DNA from: CAXXOK01 sp963663285
GTDB taxonomy: Bacteria > Bacillota > Clostridia > Christensenellales > Aristaeellaceae
Length of the DNA stretch: 64,000 nucleotides
Assembly (NCBI GenBank): GCA_963663285.2
Contig: CAXXNI010000004.1
Span: forward strand, 744,001 to 808,000
Direction of reading: 5' to 3'
Under the pieces are notes generated by a model. That model was not told where the DNA came from. It ran no database searches and saw only the letters and a list, made by a program, of their open reading frames with translations. The translations under genes were made by a program, and so were the position numbers. Below are positions 35,002 to 43,230 of the stretch, piece by piece (position 1 is the first letter of the stretch; each line of letters begins with the position of its first letter).

Positions 35002-35391
35002 ATGGCATCAATCGTCAAAAGAGGAAAAGTCTATGCCCTGGTTTACTACGAGGGCGAGGGCACAAACAGACATCAAGTATGGGAATCCGGACTGAGCTAC
35101 ACCGCGGCAAAAGTCCGTAAGGCACAGCTTAAGTACGAGATTTCCGCAAACACCCATATTGACCGTAACAATCTCACCGTCAGCGAGTTCCTGTATGAGT
35201 TTGTTGACAAATACGGTGAGAAGAGATGGGTAGCTTCCACCTATGACGGCAATGTAGGCTTGCTGGAAAACTACGTTCATCCCTATATGGGCGACAAGCC
35301 GCTGCGCAACATCCGCACCAAGACGGTGGATGATTACTATCACTTCCTACTGTATACGCAGAAAAGTACCCCTACATTTGTATGCTTATAG
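35002..35391 (+). pseudogene. Tyrosine integrase, truncated before the catalytic domain
   Basis: The frame begins as a phage/transposon integrase: an arm-binding domain (KRGKVYALVYYEGEGTNRHQ) and a SAM-like core-binding domain (TVSEFLYEFVDKYGEKRWVA, NYVHPYMGDKPLRNIRTKTV). After about 118 residues the family match stops and a short unrelated tail with a stop follows. The catalytic Arg, His and Tyr are all missing, so it cannot recombine DNA. The break falls near 35355 and marks a deletion or insertion. The element can move only if an integrase is supplied elsewhere. Confidence 0.88.
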
Positions 35392-35616
35392 AAGATGACA
35401 TGGAACTAAGCTGCAAAAGCTTTCTTATTCAAAAAAGGCGCTTTTCCTTCCGCATCTGACAAAGCCATATAGTGAGGTATGGCGGAGAGTGGCAAGCTAA
35501 GCGGCAACAAAACAGGTAACTTATTTGATTATTTTGGAGAATTTTCTGGTACCCTACCGATTTCGTGATATAATTCATCTGTATATGATAGATGTTTCAC
35601 TTGCGGGATGTATACA

Positions 35617-35817
35617 ATGGCTATAATCTACAACAAGCTCTGGAAGCAGTTGATTGATACAAAAATAAAGAAAACTGAACTGCAAAAGGCTGCCGGGGTG
35701 AGTGCCAATGTGAGGGCTCGTCTTGGTAAGGACGAATATGTCTCGCTGGAGAGCATCGAGAAAATATGCGCCGCCCTTGGCTGTGGCGTTGATGATATCC
35801 TGGAATTTCTCTCCTAA
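35617..35817 (+). CDS. Small XRE-family regulator
   Basis: This 66-residue Cro/CI-type protein consists of a single helix-turn-helix domain (KLWKQLIDTKIKKTELQKAA, then VSLESIEKICAALGCGVDDI). I chose the ATG at 35617; an ATG three codons upstream is possible. It lies between the broken integrase and an unknown gene and probably controls the latter. Small XRE proteins in this position commonly keep cargo of mobile elements quiet. Confidence 0.83.
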   Translation: MAIIYNKLWKQLIDTKIKKTELQKAAGVSANVRARLGKDEYVSLESIEKICAALGCGVDDILEFLS

Positions 35818-36028
35818 AGAGATTTAGGGTTTATCATTTTAAAGATTGGTTCGTTATTGAAAGGAACTAAGATGACATGACTAAGCAAGAAGTAAAAATT
35901 GACAAACCATTCGCCGCCACCAAGTGTGAGTTATGGTTATAGCAAAAATTAGCAGTTCGATCAGATACTGATTATGGATATTATAGGAATGACTGATAAA
36001 AAAGTAATTAGTTGACTGAGGTGATTGT

Positions 36029-36979
36029 GTGCAGAGCTACGATTATATACAAAGTGAACTGGCGGAGTTGGGTATATATACGCTGCAAGAATTTATGTTT
36101 CGGGTGGTATTTAGTTCAACTGTCTCGGATGATACTTTGATAAAGCTAGATACAATTATGAGGCATGACTGGGTAAATATTTCCAATAGCATAAGCAAAG
36201 CGCGTGGTCAATTTATCGCTGTCGAACACACCCAAAAAGAGTATAGTGAAAATATAAATAAATACTTGTGCTTGTTTCCATCACGTTCATTAATAACTAC
36301 CGTAACAGATTCTGAAGAGATTAAGCCTGATGAGTACGCAGGAGTGGGCCAAATTAATGACTATTTTATAGCTTATTTCACCTACAAAAGGCTTATTGAT
36401 GCTGGCGTCTCTCGATTGTTTCCCACACGTATTGTTGGGACTTATAATGAGCAGGATAAATATATTAAAATCCCAAATGTTGCACAAGTATTTACAGGAA
36501 AAGGCGATGCCTCTATGTTAGCCCAAAATATGGAATCATTTTATATCGCATTTCCTTGGCTGTATCACGCCCAAGTCGATGATTACCTTGAAATTGCAGA
36601 CCAAAATCCGCGTGAATTTGAAGCGTTTGCTATTGCTGTAGAAAGATTAGCAATTAGTAGCAAAGAGCTGAATAGCGCTTTGCTGTACGATATGAAAGAA
36701 GCTATACATAATATTCAAGTTCAGTACGAAAAAAGATGCCGAAGGCTACGTGCAAAAGGTATCGCAGCGGCAACGGGTCTAGCACTGACAATTATTCCAA
36801 TTGTTATAAAAGAATTTTTCTTGGATTGTGATATCTCGCATTTTAGCAGTATCATTGGAGGCAGTACAGTTGTGGGCAACATAAACTTATTATCTGACTT
36901 TATCTCATCATCTAAAGATATCAATGATGATCCTTATTGGGTATTATGGAAATGGTGGGATAAAAGCCAAAGAAAATAA
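36029..36979 (+). CDS. Cargo protein of unknown function with a central hydrophobic segment
   Basis: I do not recognise this 316-residue protein. There is no signal peptide. The first 240 residues are mixed, acidic and soluble-looking. Near residues 246-266 is the only long hydrophobic segment (GIAAATGLALTIIPIVIKEF), preceded by a strongly basic run (EKRCRRLRAKG), and the end is aromatic (PYWVLWKWWDKSQRK). It could be a membrane-associated effector. The GTG start at 36029 has GAGGTGATT upstream. DNA here is AT-rich compared with the rest of the window, which agrees with acquisition as cargo. The neighbour is an XRE regulator. Confidence 0.68.
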   Translation: MQSYDYIQSELAELGIYTLQEFMFRVVFSSTVSDDTLIKLDTIMRHDWVNISNSISKARGQFIAVEHTQKEYSENINKYLCLFPSRSLITTVTDSEEIKPDEYAGVGQINDYFIAYFTYKRLIDAGVSRLFPTRIVGTYNEQDKYIKIPNVAQVFTGKGDASMLAQNMESFYIAFPWLYHAQVDDYLEIADQNPREFEAFAIAVERLAISSKELNSALLYDMKEAIHNIQVQYEKRCRRLRAKGIAAATGLALTIIPIVIKEFFLDCDISHFSSIIGGSTVVGNINLLSDFISSSKDINDDPYWVLWKWWDKSQRK

Positions 36980-37198
36980 GAGTAAACGAAGTGAAACAAT
37001 ATAGCATTATCTATCATTGGACGGTTGACCTGAGCTGCGCAGTATGTTTATAATTGGCGAGCTGGCTGTAGTAATTGTAAGCAATTTGTAGAAACTCTGC
37101 TAGGCTTCTCTATAGAAAATGACGAATGGTTACAAGCAAGCATCAGAAACTTAGCAACTGCGATTTTATTAAAGTTAATGATGTAAATATTTTTTCGC

Positions 37199-37273
37199 CA
37201 GGAAAGCGTTGGAGATAGTATCCAGCGCGGTCTGAAGAATATTAAACGTTTCTTAAAAGAATCTTTCAACTGA
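37199..37273 (+). pseudogene. C-terminal remnant of a second sigma-like element protein
   Basis: The last 24 codons read QESVGDSIQRGLKNIKRFLK and match KESVGESIQRGLLKIENFLK at the end of the protein at 33823, but the DNA differs at many bases. The rest of the gene is gone. It directly precedes repeat copy B, as the intact gene precedes copy A. The 36980-37198 stretch before it holds nothing I can name. Confidence 0.85.
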
Positions 37274-37367
37274 CCTGACTTTTGGTACTAAAATGTCCTG
37301 ATTATTGAAGAGACATTGTCCCCCAACGCAACTTGACAATTGAATATACGATGTTACGGGTACAACC

Positions 37368-37624
37368 CCCGTGCGGTGGAGCGGCAAACAGGGCGGCGCG
37401 ACGACGGCATCGCCAGAGCGATCCACGCATCCTGTTGACCCTGCCATGGCAGGCAGGGCGCGAAGAAACCGCACGGGTATAATGATACTTCTTCACGGCC
37501 TCCCACAGACTGGAGGGGGAGTCCCTGTGGTATGCGCCAGCTTTGGCAAGCGGCGGTACAACCAGGGCTAAGTTGCGGATACGCCGTCCGCAGCCTGTAA
37601 CATCCCCGGTTTCTTCGGAAACCT
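37368..37624 (+). ncRNA. Candidate structured RNA of the mobile element, copy B
   Basis: The closing pair CCCGTGCGG (37368-37376) with CCGCACGGG (37469-37477), the GCGGA/TCCGC hairpin and the UUCG hairpin at 37608-37623 are all kept. The UUCG hairpin is perfect here. The region is better conserved between copies than the coding DNA just upstream. Confidence 0.55.
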
Positions 37625-37722
37625 GCCGGGGCGCATGGCAAATACGGCAATAATCTTTTTATGTTTTCATTTGGAATAAAGTCATTCCCTATCATCGTGT
37701 GAACAATAGACTCGTCGCAACA

Positions 37723-37751
37723 TTGATGGATTGTATAGGCTCCCCTATAAT
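37723..37751 (+). promoter_or_regulatory. Promoter of the truncated excisionase copy
   Basis: TTGATG, 17 bases, TATAAT, identical to the copy at 34697. Confidence 0.7.
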
Positions 37752-37814
37752 ACAGGTGCATTGTATGACGCTAGATGCGCTTTCATCGGCTCGGTTGCGA
37801 GGAAAGGAGGTTCT

Positions 37815-37910
37815 ATGATCGGACAGGTGGACGCTGCTGACGCAGCCGGAAAGAGAACGTATTCCGTAGAGGAAGTACGCGCAATCCTCGCATTGACAGG
37901 AACTAAGTAA
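37815..37910 (+). pseudogene. Truncated excisionase copy
   Basis: The first 25 codons match the excisionase at 34789 (VDAADAAGKRTYSVEEVRAI), then the frame crosses the breakpoint, adds six unrelated codons and stops. The DNA-recognition helix is lost. The ribosome binding site and promoter are intact, so a short peptide could still be made. Confidence 0.85.
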
Positions 37911-37949
37911 AGTCCCTTGAAACCAACGGTTTCAAACGGATTTGCCTGG

Positions 37950-38021
37950 CATGCCGCTGGGATGCGAACCCGAGGCTTTCCGCCTGGGAGGCGGACGCTC
38001 TATCCTGCTGGCTACGGAAAC
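37950..38021 (-). pseudogene. Decayed tRNA-Arg copy
   Basis: This segment matches the intact tRNA-Arg at 38740-38813 over its length and for about 20 bases beyond its 5' end. The D arm has lost a base, the anticodon reads CCC instead of CCT, and the 3' acceptor strand no longer pairs with the 5' strand. It lies at the end of the broken element, with the tRNA 3' side towards the element, as expected for a past attachment site. Confidence 0.82.
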
Positions 38022-38111
38022 AGATGGTTGAGTGTATCTGGTACCGCTTAAAAGCGAAAACAGAAGGATTATTTTTAAACAACAAGGCAATGCTGACATG
38101 CAAGTGCGAAT

Positions 38112-38561
38112 CTACTTTAGATTTTTGGTGAAGCAAACGGCATCTGCTCTGCCAATATATTTTCCATAGTTTGGACATAAAATATAATTACAAGATAAAT
38201 AAAATGAGACGGCTTTTGTGTTGACGGCTCTCGTTTCCAGTATAACGGTGTTAAAGCCGTTACGCTGCGCTTGCTTCTCAAGGGCTAGTACGATTTTATG
38301 GGCCGCGCCTATGCTGTTTTTTCTGGCATAGACGCGTTTGATTTCAGCTATTTGCGCGGATGCTTCCCTAAGAGCGCCGCAGGCAATCGGCTCACCGTCA
38401 AGATATCCGATCAGGAATACCGAGCGAGGTTCCGTGCCGCTTGTCATGCAAAAGCTGTCTGCGCCGCTGCTTCCCGTGATTATAAACAGCGCCTCGTTTA
38501 GTTCTCCTAACAGCTGCGACGCATCCTTGCCGAAAATATCGCTGCTTTTAATGGAATACAT
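38112..38561 (-). CDS. GNAT-family N-acetyltransferase
   Basis: This 149-residue protein has the GNAT fold: a strand with VFLIGYLDGEPIACGAL, the acetyl-CoA-binding motif A with VYARKNSIGAAHKIVLALEK and motif B with NTVILETRAVNTKAVSFYL. It transfers acetyl from acetyl-CoA to an amine; the substrate is unknown. The ribosome binding site is weak (GAAAGTGTGAAG). It lies between the decayed and the intact tRNA-Arg, outside the element proper. Confidence 0.85.
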   Translation of the reverse strand: MYSIKSSDIFGKDASQLLGELNEALFIITGSSGADSFCMTSGTEPRSVFLIGYLDGEPIACGALREASAQIAEIKRVYARKNSIGAAHKIVLALEKQAQRNGFNTVILETRAVNTKAVSFYLSCNYILCPNYGKYIGRADAVCFTKNLK

Positions 38562-38690
38562 AGCTTCACACTTTCAGATCATGATTTTTTACGCATGGGA
38601 TGATCATAGCAAATGACCCCCAAAGACGACCGAAATGACATCGAAACCACATGGTTTATGAACAGAGTTGAAGAGAAGGTAAGGAGTAAC

Positions 38691-38724
38691 GAAAAACCAG
38701 AAACCGTTATCATTCAACGGTTTC
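38691..38724 (-). terminator. Terminator of the tRNA-Arg transcript
   Basis: On the minus strand GAAACCGTT pairs with AACGGTTTC across a 7-base loop and is followed by TGGTTTTTCG. It lies 15 bases after the tRNA 3' end. Confidence 0.85.
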
Positions 38725-38739
38725 CGGCCTTGAAAGTGG

Positions 38740-38813
38740 CGTTCCCGTCGGGATTCGAACCCGAGGCCTTCCGCTTAGGAGGCGGACGCTCTATCCAGCT
38801 GAGCTACGGAAAC
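38740..38813 (-). tRNA. tRNA-Arg (anticodon CCT)
   Basis: The minus strand folds into a complete cloverleaf: acceptor GTTTCCG with CGGGAAC, D arm GCTC/GAGC, anticodon stem TCCGC/GCGGA with loop CTCCTAA (anticodon CCT, reading AGG) and T arm TCGGG-TTCGAAT-CCCGA. CCA is not encoded. It is a likely integration target, since a decayed copy sits next to the mobile element. Confidence 0.96.
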
Positions 38814-39443
38814 AGATGGTTTGGGGTATATGGTGCCGCATAAAGAGTGAACATAGCCAGTTCGTCATACGGTTCATGCGCTGTCCGGCTGGGCGGTAAG
38901 CGCATGGGGAACGCAAACCATTGTAAGGCAATGGTTTGCTTATGTCAAGGCGAAGGTGCTTGTGGCGGCGTTACACGGCTTCTTCCGGTTCCCAATTCCG
39001 CTGATTGTTCGCTTGTAAGGGTCTGCCGTCAAACGATTACAGGGTATGGTTTGCGCTGTGGCTTTGTGTACTTATCTCTTACCGGAATGGAAGCGGTCTG
39101 GGAAAAGCGTCTTTGGTGATCGTTCTTCGGTGTGGGGAATCCCTTCCCGCCGGTTTGCCGTCCAATTGTATGCGTTTTCACACGGGCGATTTCGCAATGA
39201 GGAAACGCGGTATTAGGTAACTATTATCCCGGTTTGGTGGATGTTGCAGCGATCAAGCCGGTGTTCGCCCATGTTCTCCATGCGAATGGCGATGTGTCGA
39301 TCTAATCGCGTGTGCGCCGTATACGAGGCAGTGCAGCAAACGGCTGTGTTTTCCGGTGATGCGATACCGGAAGACACAGCCTGCGTATTCGGCTTTATGC
39401 TTGTATGGGACTCGTGCGTGTAAATCTGCGCGAATACAAACCT
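38814..39443. other. Gap without recognisable genes
   Basis: Several frames of 60-90 codons exist but none has a ribosome binding site or family resemblance. Two hairpins stand out: a perfect 11-bp stem at 38913-38939, and a 16-bp stem with one G-T pair at 39342-39381, the latter perhaps the 3' end of the minus-strand AraC gene transcript. Confidence 0.45.
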
Positions 39444-40415
39444 TTACTGCTGTTTACGCACGGGCCGGATATATTTGAAAAACCGTTCCGGGTCGTGGTA
39501 CAGGTATATTATGCGGCCGGGGGTGGTATCCAAACAATAGCCTGTGCCTGTATAATCAAACGTAGACATGGCTGTTTCTATTTTTTCCTCCACACTGCGG
39601 TTTTCCTGCTCGTAATCGAACGGCCCGTGCTCAAACACGATATACTCAGCTTCGAGGATGTCGGCCATCAGCATTTGCGGCGGTACGGCGCCTTGATAAT
39701 CCATGGGGAGCCGCACACCGTAGCATTCGGTGCGTGGGAATCCCCAAGCGCACAGCCTGCCTGCCGGATCGACGATGTAGGCCATAATCTGCCCGCTGCC
39801 GCTGTTGACCTCGGTTCCGCCGTCGTCGTCCAATTTGCCTTTGATGCTGTCCAGCAAGCCGCAAATGGTTTCGCAGTCCTGCCCCGGAATTTGGCTTTGT
39901 TTTTGCCAAAAATCCCAGTACCCGTTGCTTTCGTAGTTCTGAATGTGTAAAAACTTGTGCGCGGGAATGGTGACAAAGTAGATTTTTATGTCCTCTGTGG
40001 ATTTCATCATGCCGATCTCTCCCAGTCCGAAAAAGTAGCGGTCGAAGAGGGTTATTTTTGTACGCAGTACCACAGGCTCGGGATTTTTCCGGTATGCGCT
40101 GGGCGTTATACCGTACGCCCCTTTAAAGGCGCGGGTAAACGCCTCGTGGGAAGAAAAGCCATAGTCAAACGCAATATCCAAAAGGCTTCTTTCGCTGTCC
40201 CGCACCTCTTTGAGCGCAAAGGCTAACCGGCGATAGCGCAAATAGTCTCTTAGCGGCATGCCGGAAATTTCTTTGAATTTCCGGGTGGTGTGAAATTCGG
40301 AGTACCCCAGCTTACGCGCCAGAAACCGCAGCGTTAACGCTTCGTCGTGATAATGCCGGATGCTCTCGTCAATCTCATCAATGATGATCTGGATTTGCCT
40401 GTGCCACTCGTACAT
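39444..40415 (-). CDS. AraC-family regulator with GyrI-like effector domain
   Basis: This 323-residue regulator has an N-terminal AraC-type DNA-binding domain (residues about 10-110: LRFLARKLGYSEFHTTRKFK and AFDYGFSSHEAFTRAFKGAY) and a C-terminal GyrI/BmrR-like effector-binding domain (from about residue 150, with IKIYFVTIPAHKFLHIQNYE, ending YLYHDPERFFKYIRP). This arrangement (Rob/SoxS-like with ligand domain) is typical of regulators sensing small hydrophobic or drug-like molecules. I chose ATG 40415, which follows GAGGTGG by 9 bases. The neighbours do not reveal its target. Confidence 0.92.
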   Translation of the reverse strand: MYEWHRQIQIIIDEIDESIRHYHDEALTLRFLARKLGYSEFHTTRKFKEISGMPLRDYLRYRRLAFALKEVRDSERSLLDIAFDYGFSSHEAFTRAFKGAYGITPSAYRKNPEPVVLRTKITLFDRYFFGLGEIGMMKSTEDIKIYFVTIPAHKFLHIQNYESNGYWDFWQKQSQIPGQDCETICGLLDSIKGKLDDDGGTEVNSGSGQIMAYIVDPAGRLCAWGFPRTECYGVRLPMDYQGAVPPQMLMADILEAEYIVFEHGPFDYEQENRSVEEKIETAMSTFDYTGTGYCLDTTPGRIIYLYHDPERFFKYIRPVRKQQ

Positions 40416-40647
40416 TCGTCTGCCCACCTCATTTCGACGGCTCTATAGATAGTGTAGGGAAAAAGAGAGAATGCCGCTTGATTTTACTTGCTTTTTGATC
40501 TTTTATTATTCTTATGCCGGTAAAGGATTTTATGTTTTGTTGCGGCAGTATCCCTGCAACATAGCCCATTATACCATGTACTGGGCTTTGCGCTGAAAGC
40601 AAGGGGGAATGATTGCCGGGCGGCGCAGCGTATTTTTACATTTAATA

Positions 40648-40685
40648 GGCAAAAGGCTTTACGCATTTGCGTAAAGCCTTTTGCC
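40648..40685 (-). terminator. Long perfect hairpin after the nucleoside phosphorylase gene
   Basis: An 18-bp perfect stem with a two-base loop lies 111 bases beyond the phosphorylase stop. Neither side has a strong T run, so termination is inferred from stem strength and position. The remaining gap 40416-40795 shows no gene. Confidence 0.6.
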
Positions 40686-40795
40686 GGCATCCTATGGATT
40701 TGTCGCATGGTTTTATCTTCGCTGTCCTGCTTTATAGCAGCGATGCAAGGCGTACCTGTGTTTTACGGGAATCGGAAAGCGCCCCGGCTCGCGTG

Positions 40796-41605
40796 TTACG
40801 CTTTCTTGGCTTTTTCCTGATCGTTCAGGTAGATTTGGTACATGGTTTCCAGTGCGATTTTATTGAGCTGTGCAATCCGGTCGCCGCCGTACTCAATTTT
40901 GTTTACATCCAGCTGTCCGCCGTTGTCAAAATCCCGTGTCAGACTGGCTACGCACATGCATATCGCGCCGCCGCGCAGGCCGAACAGGCGGCTTAGCACC
41001 ATAACAGCGGCGCTTTCCATTTCGCCTGCGATCACATTCATCTGCTTTAAATCGGAGAGAAAATAATCCCAGTTGTGAGGGTGGTATCCGCCAAAACTGC
41101 AATTGGGGTCAGGCCGGTTTGTGTACAGGCCGTCGATGCAGCGGGACGTACCTACGTGGTAGGGAATCGCCATCATCTCGGCGGTTTGGATAGCGCCTGT
41201 TACAATGTCGTGGTGCGAAACTGCCGGATACTCCGGGGGAACATAGCACTTGGTGGTTCCCTCAAAGCGGCAGGCGCTGTCGAAAATGGCAAGGTCGCCG
41301 GGGTTTACATAGCTTGCGATACCGGCGCAGGTGCCCATGCGCATCAGCGTTTTCGCGCCGCAGTGCGCCAGTTCTTCCACGGCGATGGCGGTGGAGGGAC
41401 AGCCCATGCCCGTGCTGGTGCAGGTGATCGGCATTCCTTTATAAACGCCCGTATAGGTGACGTGCTCGCGGTTGTCCGCTACAAAATGGGCTTCGTCCCA
41501 AAGCTCGGCTACCAACGGCACACGGTGCGGATCGCCCGGCAGCAGCACGTATGGCGCTACATCAGCCGATGTGGTATGAATGTGATATTGCTTGGTTTCT
41601 TCCAT
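40796..41605 (-). CDS. Nucleoside phosphorylase (uridine phosphorylase-like)
   Basis: This 269-residue cytoplasmic enzyme of the NP-I family cleaves a nucleoside with phosphate to a free base and ribose-1-phosphate. Marks are the phosphate-binding YVLLPGDPHRV near residue 20, TSTGMGCPSTAIAVEEL near residue 65 and the sugar-binding GEMESAAV near residue 200. Similarity to uridine phosphorylase is the best guess; purine specificity is possible. ATG 41605 follows AAAGGGGTTGATTGC; a TTG two codons upstream is an alternative. It diverges from the second sugar importer. Confidence 0.9.
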   Translation of the reverse strand: MEETKQYHIHTTSADVAPYVLLPGDPHRVPLVAELWDEAHFVADNREHVTYTGVYKGMPITCTSTGMGCPSTAIAVEELAHCGAKTLMRMGTCAGIASYVNPGDLAIFDSACRFEGTTKCYVPPEYPAVSHHDIVTGAIQTAEMMAIPYHVGTSRCIDGLYTNRPDPNCSFGGYHPHNWDYFLSDLKQMNVIAGEMESAAVMVLSRLFGLRGGAICMCVASLTRDFDNGGQLDVNKIEYGGDRIAQLNKIALETMYQIYLNDQEKAKKA

Positions 41606-41837
41606 ATGCAATCAACCCCTTTAATCGTATTCGTTTTCCTGTTGTGTTGCTACGAATATAGCATTCCGCCCGGCTATTTTCAATCGGTATTGGCAAAGTG
41701 CTGTAAATCACGGACTGAATCTTTAGATAAATCATGTTTTCAACGGTAGATTAATGCTATGATTAATACATCAAATGCGGGATTTGACAAGATGATACCG
41801 CAACGAACCAGCCAATAGAATAAGGAGGATTGTCCAA

Positions 41838-43130
41838 ATGAAAAATGGGGTCAAATTGCTTTCCGTGCTGCTTTCCCTGGTACTGGCGGTGTGCCTGTGC
41901 CTGCCCGGCGCCGTAGCGGAAACCACACCAAGCGGAACCATTACCGTCCTATCGTTTACCGAGTATCACGCCGCCGTACAAGCTGCCATTGATGCGTATA
42001 TGGCCGTCAACCCGGGTGTTACCGTGAAACTGGAGGAGTATCCCTACTCCGAATACAATGATGCGGTCACCATCAAGCTTGGCAGCCAAAGCCAGGATTT
42101 TGACGTTATCATGACCGATGCAACCATGGTAAGCGCCTACACCTATAAAGGCTGGATCAGCCCGACGGACGCTTATTTCACCGCTGATGAAAAAGCCGAA
42201 TTTGCCTCCGCGCTGGTCAAATCCAGCACGTACGAGGGCGAGTTTATCGCACCCCCGCTTTGCAACTCCTGCCAGGCGTTGTTCTATAATAAGGATCTGC
42301 TGGACGCCGCCGGGATCGAATACCCCTCCGAAGACCCCACGCAGCGCCTTACCTGGGAACAAGTGGTGGAAATCAGCCAGCAGGTAATGGCTTCGGTGGA
42401 CGACAGCACTATCTTCGGCCTTACCTTTGAGCAGGTCGACCGTCCCTACCAGATTCTACCCCTGCCCAACTCGCTGGGCGCGGATGCCTTTGCTGAAGAC
42501 GGCCTGACGGTGGATGGCTACCTCAACAGCGAAGCCTTCCAGACCGCGATGCAGTGGTACAGCGATATTCATAATGTCGCGATGATTTCGCCCAAAGGCA
42601 CCAGCCCCGCGGATTCCGATGGCCTGTTCATGGCGGGCAAAATCGTGTTCCTGACCGGAAACATCTTTAACTACAACACCTTCAGCAAGACTGAAGGCCT
42701 CAACTGGGGCTATACCGCTTTCCCGTACTTTGCGGACGGCACCGCCGCGACCCCGACCGACAGCTGGCATGTGGGCCTTTGCTCCGGTTCGCAGAACGTG
42801 GAAACCGCTGTTGACTTTATTAAGTACTTCACCCTGGGCGAAGGCAACAGCATCTTCCTGGAAACGCGCGGCGCATTCGCTGCCAACGTGGCTTCGCTGG
42901 AGAAATATACGACCGACGAAAAATATGCGGATTTCCCCATGAGCATCTTCCAGCTGGCTTCCTACGAAGCGCAGAACACCGCGTACCCGCGCCCCGCAAC
43001 GCTGGCGTACGGCGAGTTTGAAACCATTATCGGCAGCACGTTCTCGGATATCCGCAACGGTGTGGACGTGGCCGAAGCGCTCAACTCCGCCGTGATGCAG
43101 TTGGATACGCAAATGCAGATGTACAAATAA
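41838..43130 (+). CDS. Sugar ABC transporter substrate-binding protein
   Basis: This 430-residue family 1 extracellular solute-binding protein has a signal peptide ending AVA near residue 27, with no evident lipobox. The mature part opens with TITVLSFTEYHAAVQAAIDA and contains FYNKDLLDAAGIEYPSEDPT, typical of oligosaccharide-binding lobes. Two permease genes follow after a strong hairpin, then a kinase/regulator pair. No ATPase gene belongs to this cluster. GC-rich codon use resembles the downstream ribose operon rather than region 1. AAGGAGG lies 9 bases before the ATG. Confidence 0.94.
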   Translation: MKNGVKLLSVLLSLVLAVCLCLPGAVAETTPSGTITVLSFTEYHAAVQAAIDAYMAVNPGVTVKLEEYPYSEYNDAVTIKLGSQSQDFDVIMTDATMVSAYTYKGWISPTDAYFTADEKAEFASALVKSSTYEGEFIAPPLCNSCQALFYNKDLLDAAGIEYPSEDPTQRLTWEQVVEISQQVMASVDDSTIFGLTFEQVDRPYQILPLPNSLGADAFAEDGLTVDGYLNSEAFQTAMQWYSDIHNVAMISPKGTSPADSDGLFMAGKIVFLTGNIFNYNTFSKTEGLNWGYTAFPYFADGTAATPTDSWHVGLCSGSQNVETAVDFIKYFTLGEGNSIFLETRGAFAANVASLEKYTTDEKYADFPMSIFQLASYEAQNTAYPRPATLAYGEFETIIGSTFSDIRNGVDVAEALNSAVMQLDTQMQMYK

Positions 43131-43166
43131 CCCGTAAGAATTTGCAACTGATAACCGCAATGTAAG

Positions 43167-43208
43167 GGTTCCGGCCCGCATGGCCTTACCGCCGTGCGGG
43201 CTGGAACC
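43167..43208 (+). other. Intercistronic hairpin after the binding-protein gene
   Basis: A 14-bp stem with one G-T pair and a 14-base loop lies between the binding-protein gene and the first permease gene. No T run follows. Confidence 0.7.
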
Positions 43209-43230
43209 GGCAAAGGGGGCAATGCCCGTG

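Larger units (their letters stand above)
37274..37890 (+). repeat. 616-bp direct repeat, copy B
   Basis: This is the second copy of the segment at 34249, in the same orientation and 3 kb away. It breaks off inside the excisionase gene at 37890, exactly where the sequence turns into the flank of a tRNA-Arg relic. Confidence 0.92.

Noticed and set aside
38847..39423. Series of small plus-strand frames between tRNA-Arg and the AraC gene
   Set aside because: Low-complexity, no binding sites, and no similarity to families I know.
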